Source: Paenibacillus pedocola (GTDB taxonomy: Bacteria; Bacillota; Bacilli; Paenibacillales; Paenibacillaceae). From it: a DNA stretch of 64,000 nt. The translations under genes were made by a program, and so were the position numbers. The stretch covers positions 5,624,501 through 5,688,500 of the forward strand of contig NZ_CP134223.1 in NCBI RefSeq assembly GCF_031599675.1. Reading direction: 5' to 3'. A model generated the notes under the pieces. That model worked only from the letters and a program-made list of their open reading frames with translations. It was not told the DNA's origin and did no database searches. This document shows positions 24,964-34,114 of the stretch, piece after piece (positions within the stretch are counted from its first letter, which is position 1; each line of letters starts with the position of its first letter).

Positions 24964-25506
24964 ATGAGTGTCTATCCATATACAGCCCGCAACATTCGGG
25001 GTAAAGAAACCCCTCTTGAACAATACAAGGATAAAGTGCTGCTGATCGTAAACACAGCCAGTAAATGCGGGTTCACCCCGCAATATTCCGACCTGCAAAA
25101 GCTTTACGAGAAATTCCAGGATCAGGGTTTTCAAATTCTCGGGTTCCCCAGCGACCAGTTCGGTGAAGAACCCGGCTCTAATGAAGAAGTCGACGTGTTC
25201 TGCCAAATCAATTACGGTGTCACCTTCCCGCTCTTTGAGAAGATTGATGTCAAAGGGGAACATAAACATCCATTATTCGGCTATCTGACCGGCCAAGCGG
25301 GCTTTGCCGGCTTCGATCATAATCACACGGGCAGCAGACTGCTGCACATGATGCTGGAGGAGCGTGATCCTGCGTCTCTGGCTGACGATGAAGTGAAATG
25401 GAACTTCACCAAGTTCCTGATCGACCGTGAAGGCAATGTAGTGAAGCGTTTCGAGTCTTCTATTGATCCCCTCGATCTTGAGCCGGCTATTCAGGAATTG
25501 CTGTAA
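24964..25506 (+). CDS. Glutathione peroxidase-family thiol peroxidase
   Basis: 180 residues. Probably reduces organic or lipid hydroperoxides using thioredoxin rather than glutathione, as in other bacilli. Peroxidatic Cys35 in NTASKCGFTPQY, the catalytic WNFTKFLIDREG tetrad segment, and a likely resolving Cys in VDVFCQINYGVTFP. The usual FPCNQFG reads FPSDQFG, so one of the three family cysteines is missing. I chose the ATG at 24964 (GGAAGG 12 nt upstream); the ATG at 24952 directly abuts that site. Its own promoter is overlaid by an OhrR-like operator, pointing to peroxide induction. Confidence 0.93.
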   Translation: MSVYPYTARNIRGKETPLEQYKDKVLLIVNTASKCGFTPQYSDLQKLYEKFQDQGFQILGFPSDQFGEEPGSNEEVDVFCQINYGVTFPLFEKIDVKGEHKHPLFGYLTGQAGFAGFDHNHTGSRLLHMMLEERDPASLADDEVKWNFTKFLIDREGNVVKRFESSIDPLDLEPAIQELL

Positions 25507-25787
25507 AGATCAAGAACTCAAGAGCAATTGTTGATTCCAAAATTTCCAAAAGAATTATACCGAGTGTCTGGAAGCCCAAATAAGGCTGAAGGATGCTTTT
25601 TTTATTTTTTTTGAGTGATTATATTATGACTTATGTTTTTGCAGATTTTTTCCATAGCCACAAAACACAAAACATAACAATTGCGCAGTGATAAAAGTCC
25701 TATGAATATATAAATTTCCCGAGAAATTTGTCGATATATGACTCATAAACATAATTTTTTTAAGTTCTAGGCCAGGAGGTTGTCTTA
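25507..25787. other. Gap with T-rich tract
   Basis: Contains a weak GCC/GGC stem followed by runs of T (about 25570-25610), probably the gpx terminator, then A/T-rich DNA before the SLH gene. No clear promoter found. Confidence 0.4.
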
Positions 25788-28625
25788 TTGAGTAGCATTT
25801 CAGTCAAATGGGGAGCTGTTCTTATCGCTCTTAATACGTTATTCAGCACGGCGGCTTATGCGGATGCAGGCATAGCCGGACAAACAACAGGATTTACCGA
25901 TCTCAAGCAATTGGATCCATCAAAGATCTCTGCCATTCTAGAAGCAGCCAACAAAGGATACCTGAGCGGTGATCCTAACGGGCAATTCCGGCCGAAAGCT
26001 ACAATTACCCGGCAAGAACTGGCTGTCATTCTGAGCAAAGTCTTAAGCCTGGGCTCCGGCTCCGCCACCCCTTCCCTCTACTCGGATGTATCCGCCTCCA
26101 ATTGGAGCGCCTCCGCCATAGAAGCAGTCAAACAAGCCGGGATCATGACCGGCGATGGCAGCGGACAGTTTAATCCTTATCGGCCTGTGACGAAGGAAGA
26201 GCTGGCAACGATTATGGTGAGAGCCATACATGGAAGCGGAGCGCGCAGTACATTGGCAGATCCGGCTGAAAACAGCACTGCAATCAGTTCATGGGCTAAA
26301 GCATCCCTTAACATTGCCACGCAGCTAAAGCTATCCGAATTATTCGAGGATCGCTCCAATCCTAAAGCTGCGGTTCAGCGGCAGGATATCGCCTCTCTCC
26401 TGCTCAATACATTTACCCAAACAGAGCAATCTGCAGTGATCACAAGTATAAATGGTGATTTTGTCACCATCGGTGATACTCCCTACCTGATCGAAGGCCA
26501 GCTTAAGGAGCTTATCGGAGATACCAACCGTGAAGCGCTTGAAGGTGCAGTACTCAAATTCAACTCACTAAATCGTCATTTAGATGGTTTGCAGGCGCTT
26601 GAAATTGTTAAAAAAGGGGTTCAGCTGCATACCTCCGCTCTTCCCTCCGGCACGCTGCTGGGCATTTCCGCGAATGATGTAACGATTGCAGGAAATGTTG
26701 CCGGCGAACTAAAACTGAATGAAGGCGTCTCCGCGATAAATCTTCAAGGAAACATCGGCCAGTTCATTGTTAACTCTTCCGCACCTGTTGTGATTAACGG
26801 CAGCGGTTCTCTGCAGCATTTCAAGGTTCTTGAAGGTGCAAAGATTACGATTAATCCAGCCCTATCTATTCAAGTGCTGCAGTTACCGGATAGCATACTC
26901 CCATCACAAATCATCCAGAATTATGCAGCTGTCCAGAGCAACATCAAACAAATACAGAATGCTTCTGGAAATTTTGTAAGTTACACACCTGCCCCCAGTG
27001 TCTCCACCGGTAATCAGCAGGCGGCGAATCAAGCGCCTATCCTGAAAAATACGATTTCCGCTCTTGCCAAGTCTGTGGTGGATGGCAATCAAACGGCAGA
27101 CCTGAGCTCGGTCTTCGCCGATGAAGACGGCGACTTACTCTCCTTCTCAGCGGTTTCCTCCGACAGCGGTGTGGCTACCGTATCTGTTAGCGGCAGTACT
27201 CTGTCGATTATTCCGGTGAATGCTGGGACGACTACGATCACCGTAACCGCTAATGACGGCAACGGCGGGACGAAGGATACCAGCTTCACCGCGACCTTTA
27301 CGGCTCCGCCTCCGGTGAACCATGTACCGACTGTGGCGAACAGTATTCCCGCCCTCGCTAAGTCTGTGGTGGATGGCACTCAAACGGCAGACCTGAGCTC
27401 GGTCTTCGCCGATGAAGACGGCGACACGCTCTCCTTCTCAGCGGTTTCCTCCGACAGCGGTGTGGCCACCGTATCTGTTAGCGGCAGTACTCTGTCGATT
27501 ATTCCGGTGAATGCTGGGACGACTACGATCACCGTAACCGCTAATGACGGCAACGGCGGGACGAAGGATACCAGCTTCACCGCGACCTTTACAGCTCCGC
27601 CTCCGGTAAACCATGTACCGACTGTGGCGAACAGTATTCCCGCCCTCGCTAAGTCTGTGGTGGATGGCACTCAAACGGCAGACCTGAGCTCGGTCTTCGC
27701 CGATGAAGACGGCGACACGCTCTCCTTCTCAGCGGTTTCCTCCGACAGCGGTGTGGCCACCGTATCCGTTAGCGGCAGTACTCTGTCGATAACACCAGTT
27801 GGTGCGGGTACGACGACCATCACCGTAACCGCTAATGACGGCAACGGTGGAACGAAGGATACCAGCTTCACCGCGACCTTTACGGCTCCGGCTCCGGTGA
27901 ACCATGTACCGACTGTGGCGAACAGTATTCCCGTCCTTGCTAAGTCTGTGGTGGATGGCACGCAAACGGCAGACCTGAGCTCGGTCTTCGCCGATCAAGA
28001 CGGCGACACGCTCTCCTTCTCGGCGGTTTCCTCCGACAGCGGTGTGGCCACCGTATCCGTTAGCGGCAGTACTCTGTCGATAACACCAGTTGGTGCGGGT
28101 ACAACGACCATCACTGTTACCGCTAATGACGGCAACGGCGGGACGAAGGATACCAGCTTCACCGCGACCTTTACGGCAGCCGCGCCTGCGGCTACAAGTG
28201 TATTCTTCTCGGAAACTATTTTTGGTAATGAGTATCTGCAGGCCATTGAGCTCTTCAATCCTACCGGTGAGATTATCGATGGTTCCAAGCTGCGGATTGA
28301 ACGTTCAGACGGCGGGGACTCCACTGTGCTGAGTAGTGCATTACTCAATCCTAACCAGGCTTTTGTTATCATGGAATCTTTCTATGAGGGTGATGTACCT
28401 AGCGACTATTACTCCACGATGCTGTTCTTCCTGGATGATAGTGCGCCGGTTACCTTGTACCTGTATTACGATAATGAATTGATTGATGTGGCTGTAATCA
28501 GTCCGTACCAGTCCCTTGCGCGGAAATCCGGCACTGTCATCGGCTCCTCTACCTATGAGGCCAGCGACTGGGCCGATGAAGGGACAGATTATACCGCTGA
28601 TCTGGGAAGCTACAACGCAGACTAA
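25788..28625 (+). CDS. SLH-domain surface protein with near-identical Ig-like repeats
   Basis: 945 residues, predicted to be secreted and anchored to secondary cell-wall polymer. N-terminal signal-like segment (VKWGAVLIALNTLFSTAAYA), three SLH domains (about 36-85, 96-147, 157-210; e.g. GYLSGDPNGQFRPKATITRQELAVIL, GIMTGDGSGQFNPYRPVTKEELATIM), a region of about 200 residues of unclear fold, four cadherin/Ig-like repeats of 97 residues (about 413-803) that are almost identical, and a C-terminal lamin-tail-like domain (VFFSETIFGNEYLQAIELFNPTG). The start is TTG, with AGGAGG a few bases upstream. It lies 38 bp before a longer gene of the same design, so the two are probably co-transcribed. Role in adhesion or S-layer inferred. 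Confidence 0.9.
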   Translation: MSSISVKWGAVLIALNTLFSTAAYADAGIAGQTTGFTDLKQLDPSKISAILEAANKGYLSGDPNGQFRPKATITRQELAVILSKVLSLGSGSATPSLYSDVSASNWSASAIEAVKQAGIMTGDGSGQFNPYRPVTKEELATIMVRAIHGSGARSTLADPAENSTAISSWAKASLNIATQLKLSELFEDRSNPKAAVQRQDIASLLLNTFTQTEQSAVITSINGDFVTIGDTPYLIEGQLKELIGDTNREALEGAVLKFNSLNRHLDGLQALEIVKKGVQLHTSALPSGTLLGISANDVTIAGNVAGELKLNEGVSAINLQGNIGQFIVNSSAPVVINGSGSLQHFKVLEGAKITINPALSIQVLQLPDSILPSQIIQNYAAVQSNIKQIQNASGNFVSYTPAPSVSTGNQQAANQAPILKNTISALAKSVVDGNQTADLSSVFADEDGDLLSFSAVSSDSGVATVSVSGSTLSIIPVNAGTTTITVTANDGNGGTKDTSFTATFTAPPPVNHVPTVANSIPALAKSVVDGTQTADLSSVFADEDGDTLSFSAVSSDSGVATVSVSGSTLSIIPVNAGTTTITVTANDGNGGTKDTSFTATFTAPPPVNHVPTVANSIPALAKSVVDGTQTADLSSVFADEDGDTLSFSAVSSDSGVATVSVSGSTLSITPVGAGTTTITVTANDGNGGTKDTSFTATFTAPAPVNHVPTVANSIPVLAKSVVDGTQTADLSSVFADQDGDTLSFSAVSSDSGVATVSVSGSTLSITPVGAGTTTITVTANDGNGGTKDTSFTATFTAAAPAATSVFFSETIFGNEYLQAIELFNPTGEIIDGSKLRIERSDGGDSTVLSSALLNPNQAFVIMESFYEGDVPSDYYSTMLFFLDDSAPVTLYLYYDNELIDVAVISPYQSLARKSGTVIGSSTYEASDWADEGTDYTADLGSYNAD
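27026..28189 (+). repeat. Four tandem 291-bp repeats inside the SLH gene
   Basis: Unit of 97 codons beginning near NHVPTVANSIPALAKSVVDG and containing SSVFADEDGDTLSFSAVSSD and VTANDGNGGTKD. Copies 2-4 are nearly identical in DNA as well as protein; copy 1 is the most diverged at its start. A block switch (ITPVGAG versus IIPVNAG) separates copies 3-4 from 1-2. Confidence 0.95.
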
Positions 28626-28663
28626 TCTTTATTTCTTTATATTTGACCAGGAGGCGCTCTCTG

Positions 28664-31600
28664 ATGACCATGAATAAGTTTCAAAAAATAGCTCTGTCTT
28701 CCCTGCTCGCCGCGGCGCTGCCTCTTTCAAGCGCCGCAGCCGCGGCAGGTCCTGTCCTGACCTCTGACTCTTCCAGCAAACTCACCGTTCTAAAGGATAC
28801 CTCTTTGATTAAGAGCTCACTGCTTGAATCCGTGAACCGTGCCGTAGAGCTTGGTCTGATGGGCGGCTACAGCGATGGCAAATTCCATCCCGCAGATATC
28901 GTCAGCAGGCAGGAGCTGGCCGCCATTCTCTTCCGGACACTTGAGCTTATGCCAACCGCCGCCAAGAGCGCATATACAGACGTCAAAACTGCCAGCTGGA
29001 GCAGCAGCTCCATTAACGCGATTACAGCGGCAGGAATTATGTCGGGTGACGGAACCGGAAAGTTCTGGCCGAAGGCGCCGATTACCCGCCAGGAATCAGC
29101 AGCGATGCTGGTGCGGGCTTCCGGGCAGGAAATCATCCCCGAAACTGCCGATTTCACAGCGCCTGCAGACTGGAGCAGTGTGGCTGAATGGGCCAAGCCG
29201 TATGTACGTACTGCCATTGTTAAGGGGTATATGCCGCTTGAAGACGGTAAATTTTCACCGAAAGCAGGGGTACAGCGCCAGGAGATGGCCGGACTGCTTA
29301 TTGCAACCTTTTTCTCCGGTACAACGATGGAAAATCTGCAAAGTGTGAGCAGCGGCAGCGCAACAATAAGCGGCGTGAAATTTGCCTTATCCGGCTCATC
29401 CGCGAGCCTTATGAATCCCGCCAATCAGGATATTCTGAACAAGGCCGAGGTTTCCTTTACTTCTTCCGGCAGAACCATCCAGTCTCTGAACACACTGTAT
29501 CTGAACAGCAGCGGCAAAGAACCGGCCGTAGGGCAGGAGGAATTCAGCGGCAATCTCGTGCTGGACGGACAGGGCGCAACACTGGACGGAAATTTGGAGA
29601 TCCGCGGCGATTACCTGTCGATCCGCAATCTGACCGTACGCGGTGACCTGATCGTTACTCCGAAGCTGCTGCATGATTTCAAAGCCACAAATGTAAAAGT
29701 ACTCGGTAAAACAGAGGTGTTTGGCGGTGACAGCAATACTGTTATTTTTGAAAACTCTACCCTGAGCACTGTAGATGTTAACAAAACGGGGGTCCATCTT
29801 GAAACTACAGGCAGCACCACGGCCGGACAAGTCACGGTTTCATCGGATGCAACGATCAGCGCAAATGCGGCAACACCGCTCAGCAATATCGTTGTTAACG
29901 GGAGTGCCAGCCAAGTTGCCATTAACGGTTCAGTCGCTAACGTAACAGTAACGGGTAATCAGTCTCTCAGCTTGACCGGTAATGCTGTAATTTCTAATCT
30001 GAACGTTCAAAGTTCCGGGACTGTTGCTTTGAACAGTACCGGAACGGTGCAGAATCTGCAGGTATCCGGCGGTGCCAATGTTGCTATAAACAGCACTACC
30101 GTTCTATCAACATCAGCTGCGGCTTCGTCCACTATTACAACCGGCTCTTCTCCTGTAGTAAATACGGCACCGAAAGTCGTTGCGCCGGTTGCAGACCGTA
30201 TCCTGACACTCGGTACGAGTGAAGTCATTGATATTGCCGGAGTATTCAAAGATGATGAACAGAGCCAGCTGAAACTAACAGCCGTCTCAGGAAGCTCTAC
30301 CGTTGTCAAAGCTGTCTTAACCGGCACCCAGTTGACACTCACTCCATTAAAAGCCGGCAGCAATATCACAATCTTGATGTCAGCTGATGACCAGAACGGG
30401 AAGAAAACGAATTCCAGCTTCAAAATTAGTGTAAACACTCCGCCGGCCGCAACCTCCGCTGTCGCAGATCAGCTGGTAGTGCTTGGTGCCGCTGCGCGCG
30501 AAATTGATTTAAGCAGCTGGTTCAGCGACGCTGATTCAGACAGCCTGATTTACGAGGCGGTAAGCAGCGATCCTGTAATCGCTACGGCTCAACTCTCAGG
30601 TCATACGCTTACTGTAACAGGTCAGACGGCTGGAGCCGCCAAGGTCAAGCTCATTGCCAAAGACGGACGCGGCGGCACTGCCGAGTCCGAAATCACCGTA
30701 ACCGTCAATAAAAATCCCGCGGCAGGCAATATGGAAGATCAGCTGCTGCCGGTTAATGGAATTCCGGTCGAGTTCCCGCTGGATCAATTATTCTCCGATG
30801 ATGACCTTGATCCGCTTACCTTCACTTCACTTTCCAGTGATCCAGCCAGCGTCGGGGCTGCAGTATACGGTGATAAGCTGATTCTTACACCGCAGGTCCA
30901 TGGCCATGCAACGGTTACAGTAAGTGTAGAAGACGGACGCGGCGGCTCAAGCCAGGTCACCTTTGCCGTCAATGTCAATACGATTCCGCAAGTATCAGCT
31001 ATCCCGGACAGATCCATGAAAGGTGCAGATGAACCCTATACAATCCTGCTCTCTGATTATTTCAGTGACGCAGACAGTGATAATCTGACTTTTTCGGTAC
31101 AATCGAGCAGCCCTGCAGTGGCCGAAGCCGAAGTGGCCGGCGATATATTGAAGCTGTTACCTGCCGGGCATGGAATAACAACAATCTCAGTGGTAGCCAA
31201 TGATGGTTATGCGGGGATCGTCTCTGCCAGCTTTGAGCTTACAGTGAATGACACGCCTGGAACGGGGACAACACCGCTTGGTAATCAAATGCTGCAGGAG
31301 AACGGCGATACGCTGACTGTCGATCTCAGTACTGCTTTCGCTGACCCGGAGGGCGACGATCTCACTTATACCGTTAACAGTTCTGACAACGGCCTTGCTG
31401 CTGTTTCCATAACCGGACATACCCTAAGCGTGACGCCAAAGTCTCACGGAACCGCAACGGTTACAGTGACGGCAAAAGACAGCTACGGAGCTACTGCACA
31501 GCAATCTTTTACCGCTGTAATCAATGCCAAACCTGTTGCTGCTGCTATTGCCGCCCAATCTCTGCCGCATTACGGGCTTCCACAGGAACTTGAGTTGTCG

Positions 31601-33670
31601 TCCTATTTCAATGACCCTGACGGAGATGTCCTTGTGTACTCCGCAACCTCTGCGGATACTGCGACAGCCGAAGCCGCAGTAACCGGCAGCAAACTGACTT
31701 TAACGCCAAAATCTCCAGGAACCACCAAGGTTACTGTCCAGGCGCATGACGGTAAAGGCGGGATCACAGAATATACCTTTGATGTAACCGTGCTGCGCAA
31801 TCAGGCTCCGGTCTTCGCAGGTGTAAGCAAACAAATTCTGCAGGAGAACGGCAGCACTGTTGATCTCGAGCTGTCTGCTATATTCAGTGATCCCGAACAG
31901 GATGTCATTGCGTACAGCGTCCAGTCGGAAGACACCAGCATTGTGGCTACCTTGCTTACCGGCACCAAGCTTACCCTGACGCCCAAAGCAAGCGGCTTAG
32001 TTAAGGTTCAAGTGAAAGCCAGTGACGATAAAGGCAATGACACTACACAAGATATCGAAGCACTTGTAAATGCGGCTCCGCTTGCCGCTGCGGGAAGTCT
32101 CCCCGATCTGGATCTGCAGGAGGACGGCAGCCCGCTGGATATAGATCTGCTGCCGGTATTCACTGATCCGGAAGCCGGGCCTCTAACGTATACTGCTGAA
32201 TCAGGCGACCCTGCCAAAACAGCAGTTTCGGTAACAGGCAGTACGCTTACGATAAGTCCAAAAGCATATGGATCTCCGGTCATCCAGGTCACTGCCAGCG
32301 ATGCCGACGGAGGCAAGACCAAAGTATCCTTTACCGTCCATGTCAACGCCGCACCAAAGGCAGTGGGGGACAAGCTTACCGATACAACGCTCTATACGGG
32401 CAGTCCGGCAACCGAAATTGACCTCAGCACCGCATTCACCGATGCAGATGGAGACACGCTCAGCTTCAGCGCCAGCACAGATGCCGGCAGCACCGTGAAT
32501 GCAGCAGTTACAGGGAAAATGTTGAAGCTGACGCCAGCGGCTCAAGGAACCGCCGTAATTACCGTAACGGCCCAGGATCAGCGCGGCGGCCAAGTCACAG
32601 TCTCGTTCACCGTGACCGTGTCCTCCAAGCCGAATACCGCACCGGAAGCAGTAAGTGCAATTTCACCGCAGATCCTAACGCCTGGCGTCACCAATACGCG
32701 GACTTACGACCTGTCCCAGCTCTTTGAAGATGCTGATAATGACACCCTGACCTATACAGCCGTCATTGATTCCGCAGCAGCCGGAGCAGTCAGCGTTTCA
32801 GGAAATATGTTGTCATTGTCGCCGGCAGCCGGCTCCTCCGCCAGCGGAATAGTAACCGTTACTGCTTCAGACGGCAAGGGTGGTACAGCAGCTTACAGCT
32901 TTGCATTAACGACTGCCCAGCTTGTCAGCAACGGACTCGTACCTATCAACACCAAGCAGGGCGTACAGTCGCTATCTTATGATATTTCGAAGCTGTTCCC
33001 CGGCCAGACATCCTTCAAAGTGTATATGGGTACCGCTGACAGTACATTCACCGGTCCGACACCATTGAATGGCACCATCTGGACTGGTACTCCGATGCCG
33101 GGCTATGTGTGGATCGTCGGCGCTGACGGGCGTGCGATTGTATTGTCCATTACAGTCTCCCCGCAGGGGTCCGGCGAGCTCTTTTTCTCGGAGTATCTGG
33201 ATGGCGGAGACGGTAGAATAGCCGTGGAGCTGTATTACAAAAACACAGGTACTCCAATTGCGAGTCCGCAAGGATACACCATTGAAGTGTACCGTTATAT
33301 GAAGAATACCCAGACCATTACAAGCACGTCCCAGACCATTAATACGCAATGGCCTACTATGTCACCTTATCTTTTCATCAACGACATTTTTTACGATGCG
33401 TTCGATATCATGAATATCTGGTACTACAATGACGAGCTTTCGCTATACAATCCATCCAGTTATGACGTCGTAGCCATCGTTCTCAAAAAGAACGGCCAGA
33501 TCGTGGATATGCTTGGCAATCCAGCATCCAATCAGAAGTTCCTGTCATCCGGCGGTACGATTATCCGCAAACCCGGCATTTATACCGGCTCCGGGCAGTT
33601 CTCGCTGGAGGGCGAATGGAATGTGTTCCCTAAAGGAACCTACCAGTATTTCGGAACGCATTCCCTCTAA
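28664..33670 (+). CDS. Giant SLH-domain protein with about ten cadherin-like repeats
   Basis: 1,668 residues. Signal peptide (KIALSSLLAAALPLSSAAAAA), three SLH domains (about 45-95, 105-155, 170-220; e.g. GLMGGYSDGKFHPADIVSRQELAAIL and GYMPLEDGKFSPKAGVQRQEMAGLL), a repetitive beta-rich segment (about 230-500, many Thr/Val/Asn), about ten diverged cadherin/Ig-like repeats of 85-95 residues (each NxxPxxx...DLSxxFxDxDxDxLxYxxxSSD), and a lamin-tail-like C-terminus from GELFFSEYLDGGDGRIAVELYYKN. Start chosen at MTMNKFQK because AGGAGG lies 9 nt upstream; the frame is open from 28643. It has the same plan as the upstream gene, but its repeats have diverged. Likely a long cell-surface stalk or adhesin. 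Confidence 0.9.
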   Translation: MTMNKFQKIALSSLLAAALPLSSAAAAAGPVLTSDSSSKLTVLKDTSLIKSSLLESVNRAVELGLMGGYSDGKFHPADIVSRQELAAILFRTLELMPTAAKSAYTDVKTASWSSSSINAITAAGIMSGDGTGKFWPKAPITRQESAAMLVRASGQEIIPETADFTAPADWSSVAEWAKPYVRTAIVKGYMPLEDGKFSPKAGVQRQEMAGLLIATFFSGTTMENLQSVSSGSATISGVKFALSGSSASLMNPANQDILNKAEVSFTSSGRTIQSLNTLYLNSSGKEPAVGQEEFSGNLVLDGQGATLDGNLEIRGDYLSIRNLTVRGDLIVTPKLLHDFKATNVKVLGKTEVFGGDSNTVIFENSTLSTVDVNKTGVHLETTGSTTAGQVTVSSDATISANAATPLSNIVVNGSASQVAINGSVANVTVTGNQSLSLTGNAVISNLNVQSSGTVALNSTGTVQNLQVSGGANVAINSTTVLSTSAAASSTITTGSSPVVNTAPKVVAPVADRILTLGTSEVIDIAGVFKDDEQSQLKLTAVSGSSTVVKAVLTGTQLTLTPLKAGSNITILMSADDQNGKKTNSSFKISVNTPPAATSAVADQLVVLGAAAREIDLSSWFSDADSDSLIYEAVSSDPVIATAQLSGHTLTVTGQTAGAAKVKLIAKDGRGGTAESEITVTVNKNPAAGNMEDQLLPVNGIPVEFPLDQLFSDDDLDPLTFTSLSSDPASVGAAVYGDKLILTPQVHGHATVTVSVEDGRGGSSQVTFAVNVNTIPQVSAIPDRSMKGADEPYTILLSDYFSDADSDNLTFSVQSSSPAVAEAEVAGDILKLLPAGHGITTISVVANDGYAGIVSASFELTVNDTPGTGTTPLGNQMLQENGDTLTVDLSTAFADPEGDDLTYTVNSSDNGLAAVSITGHTLSVTPKSHGTATVTVTAKDSYGATAQQSFTAVINAKPVAAAIAAQSLPHYGLPQELELSSYFNDPDGDVLVYSATSADTATAEAAVTGSKLTLTPKSPGTTKVTVQAHDGKGGITEYTFDVTVLRNQAPVFAGVSKQILQENGSTVDLELSAIFSDPEQDVIAYSVQSEDTSIVATLLTGTKLTLTPKASGLVKVQVKASDDKGNDTTQDIEALVNAAPLAAAGSLPDLDLQEDGSPLDIDLLPVFTDPEAGPLTYTAESGDPAKTAVSVTGSTLTISPKAYGSPVIQVTASDADGGKTKVSFTVHVNAAPKAVGDKLTDTTLYTGSPATEIDLSTAFTDADGDTLSFSASTDAGSTVNAAVTGKMLKLTPAAQGTAVITVTAQDQRGGQVTVSFTVTVSSKPNTAPEAVSAISPQILTPGVTNTRTYDLSQLFEDADNDTLTYTAVIDSAAAGAVSVSGNMLSLSPAAGSSASGIVTVTASDGKGGTAAYSFALTTAQLVSNGLVPINTKQGVQSLSYDISKLFPGQTSFKVYMGTADSTFTGPTPLNGTIWTGTPMPGYVWIVGADGRAIVLSITVSPQGSGELFFSEYLDGGDGRIAVELYYKNTGTPIASPQGYTIEVYRYMKNTQTITSTSQTINTQWPTMSPYLFINDIFYDAFDIMNIWYYNDELSLYNPSSYDVVAIVLKKNGQIVDMLGNPASNQKFLSSGGTIIRKPGIYTGSGQFSLEGEWNVFPKGTYQYFGTHSL

Positions 33671-33695
33671 AACAAACTGATGCTTCCTGCCTGAA

Positions 33696-33740
33696 CAAAA
33701 GAACCCATCTTCCACGATTGTGGAGGATGGGTTCTTTGCT
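33696..33740. terminator. Bidirectional terminator
   Basis: AAAGAACCCATCTTCCAC pairs with GTGGAGGATGGGTTCTTT around a 4-nt loop. It separates the SLH operon from the convergent ferredoxin gene. Confidence 0.88.
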
Positions 33741-33769
33741 TTCCAATGAAGGCATCCCTGCGGCTGTAC

Positions 33770-34114
33770 TTATTTGCCCCGGTATGTCTCCGTAAACACT
33801 TCAAAAAAAGGTGTCGTGTCCCGCTCCGCCATTGTATCCGGCGCTCCCGGGCTCCAGCCGATCTCCTCCCGCCAGCTGCCGAGCAGCCCCGAGGCAATCA
33901 GCTCCTGTTCATCAACATGAACCGATACCTCGCCTTGGGGTGCTACGTAGAGCGCATCCACCGGGCAATACGCTTCGCACATGAAGCAGGTCTGGCAATC
34001 TTCCTGGCGGGCGATGACGGCAAGCTTGCCCTGCATATCAAATACATTCGTCGGGCACACCTTCACACATAGCCGGCAGCCGATGCAGCGGTCTCCGCTG
34101 ACCAGTTCGATCAT
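33770..34114 (-). CDS. AprB-like 2[4Fe-4S] ferredoxin (copy 2)
   Basis: 114 residues with two CxxCxxCxxxCP clusters: CIGCRLCVKVCP (residues 10-21) and CQTCFMCEAYCP (about 40-51), then CPVDALYVAP and a C-terminal tail containing GLLGSWREEIGW. The cluster arrangement and tail resemble the beta subunit of adenylylsulfate reductase. It would pass electrons to or from the flavoprotein encoded immediately upstream, whose TGA overlaps this ATG (ATGA), implying translational coupling and a fixed complex. It ends the long sulfur-related gene series. Partner and substrate are inferred. Confidence 0.85.
   Translation of the reverse strand: MIELVSGDRCIGCRLCVKVCPTNVFDMQGKLAVIARQEDCQTCFMCEAYCPVDALYVAPQGEVSVHVDEQELIASGLLGSWREEIGWSPGAPDTMAERDTTPFFEVFTETYRGK

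Noticed and set aside
27089..28372. Series of 96-125-codon open frames on the minus strand
   Set aside because: They are the antisense shadow of the four 291-bp repeats, repeating at the same period, with no ribosome binding sites.
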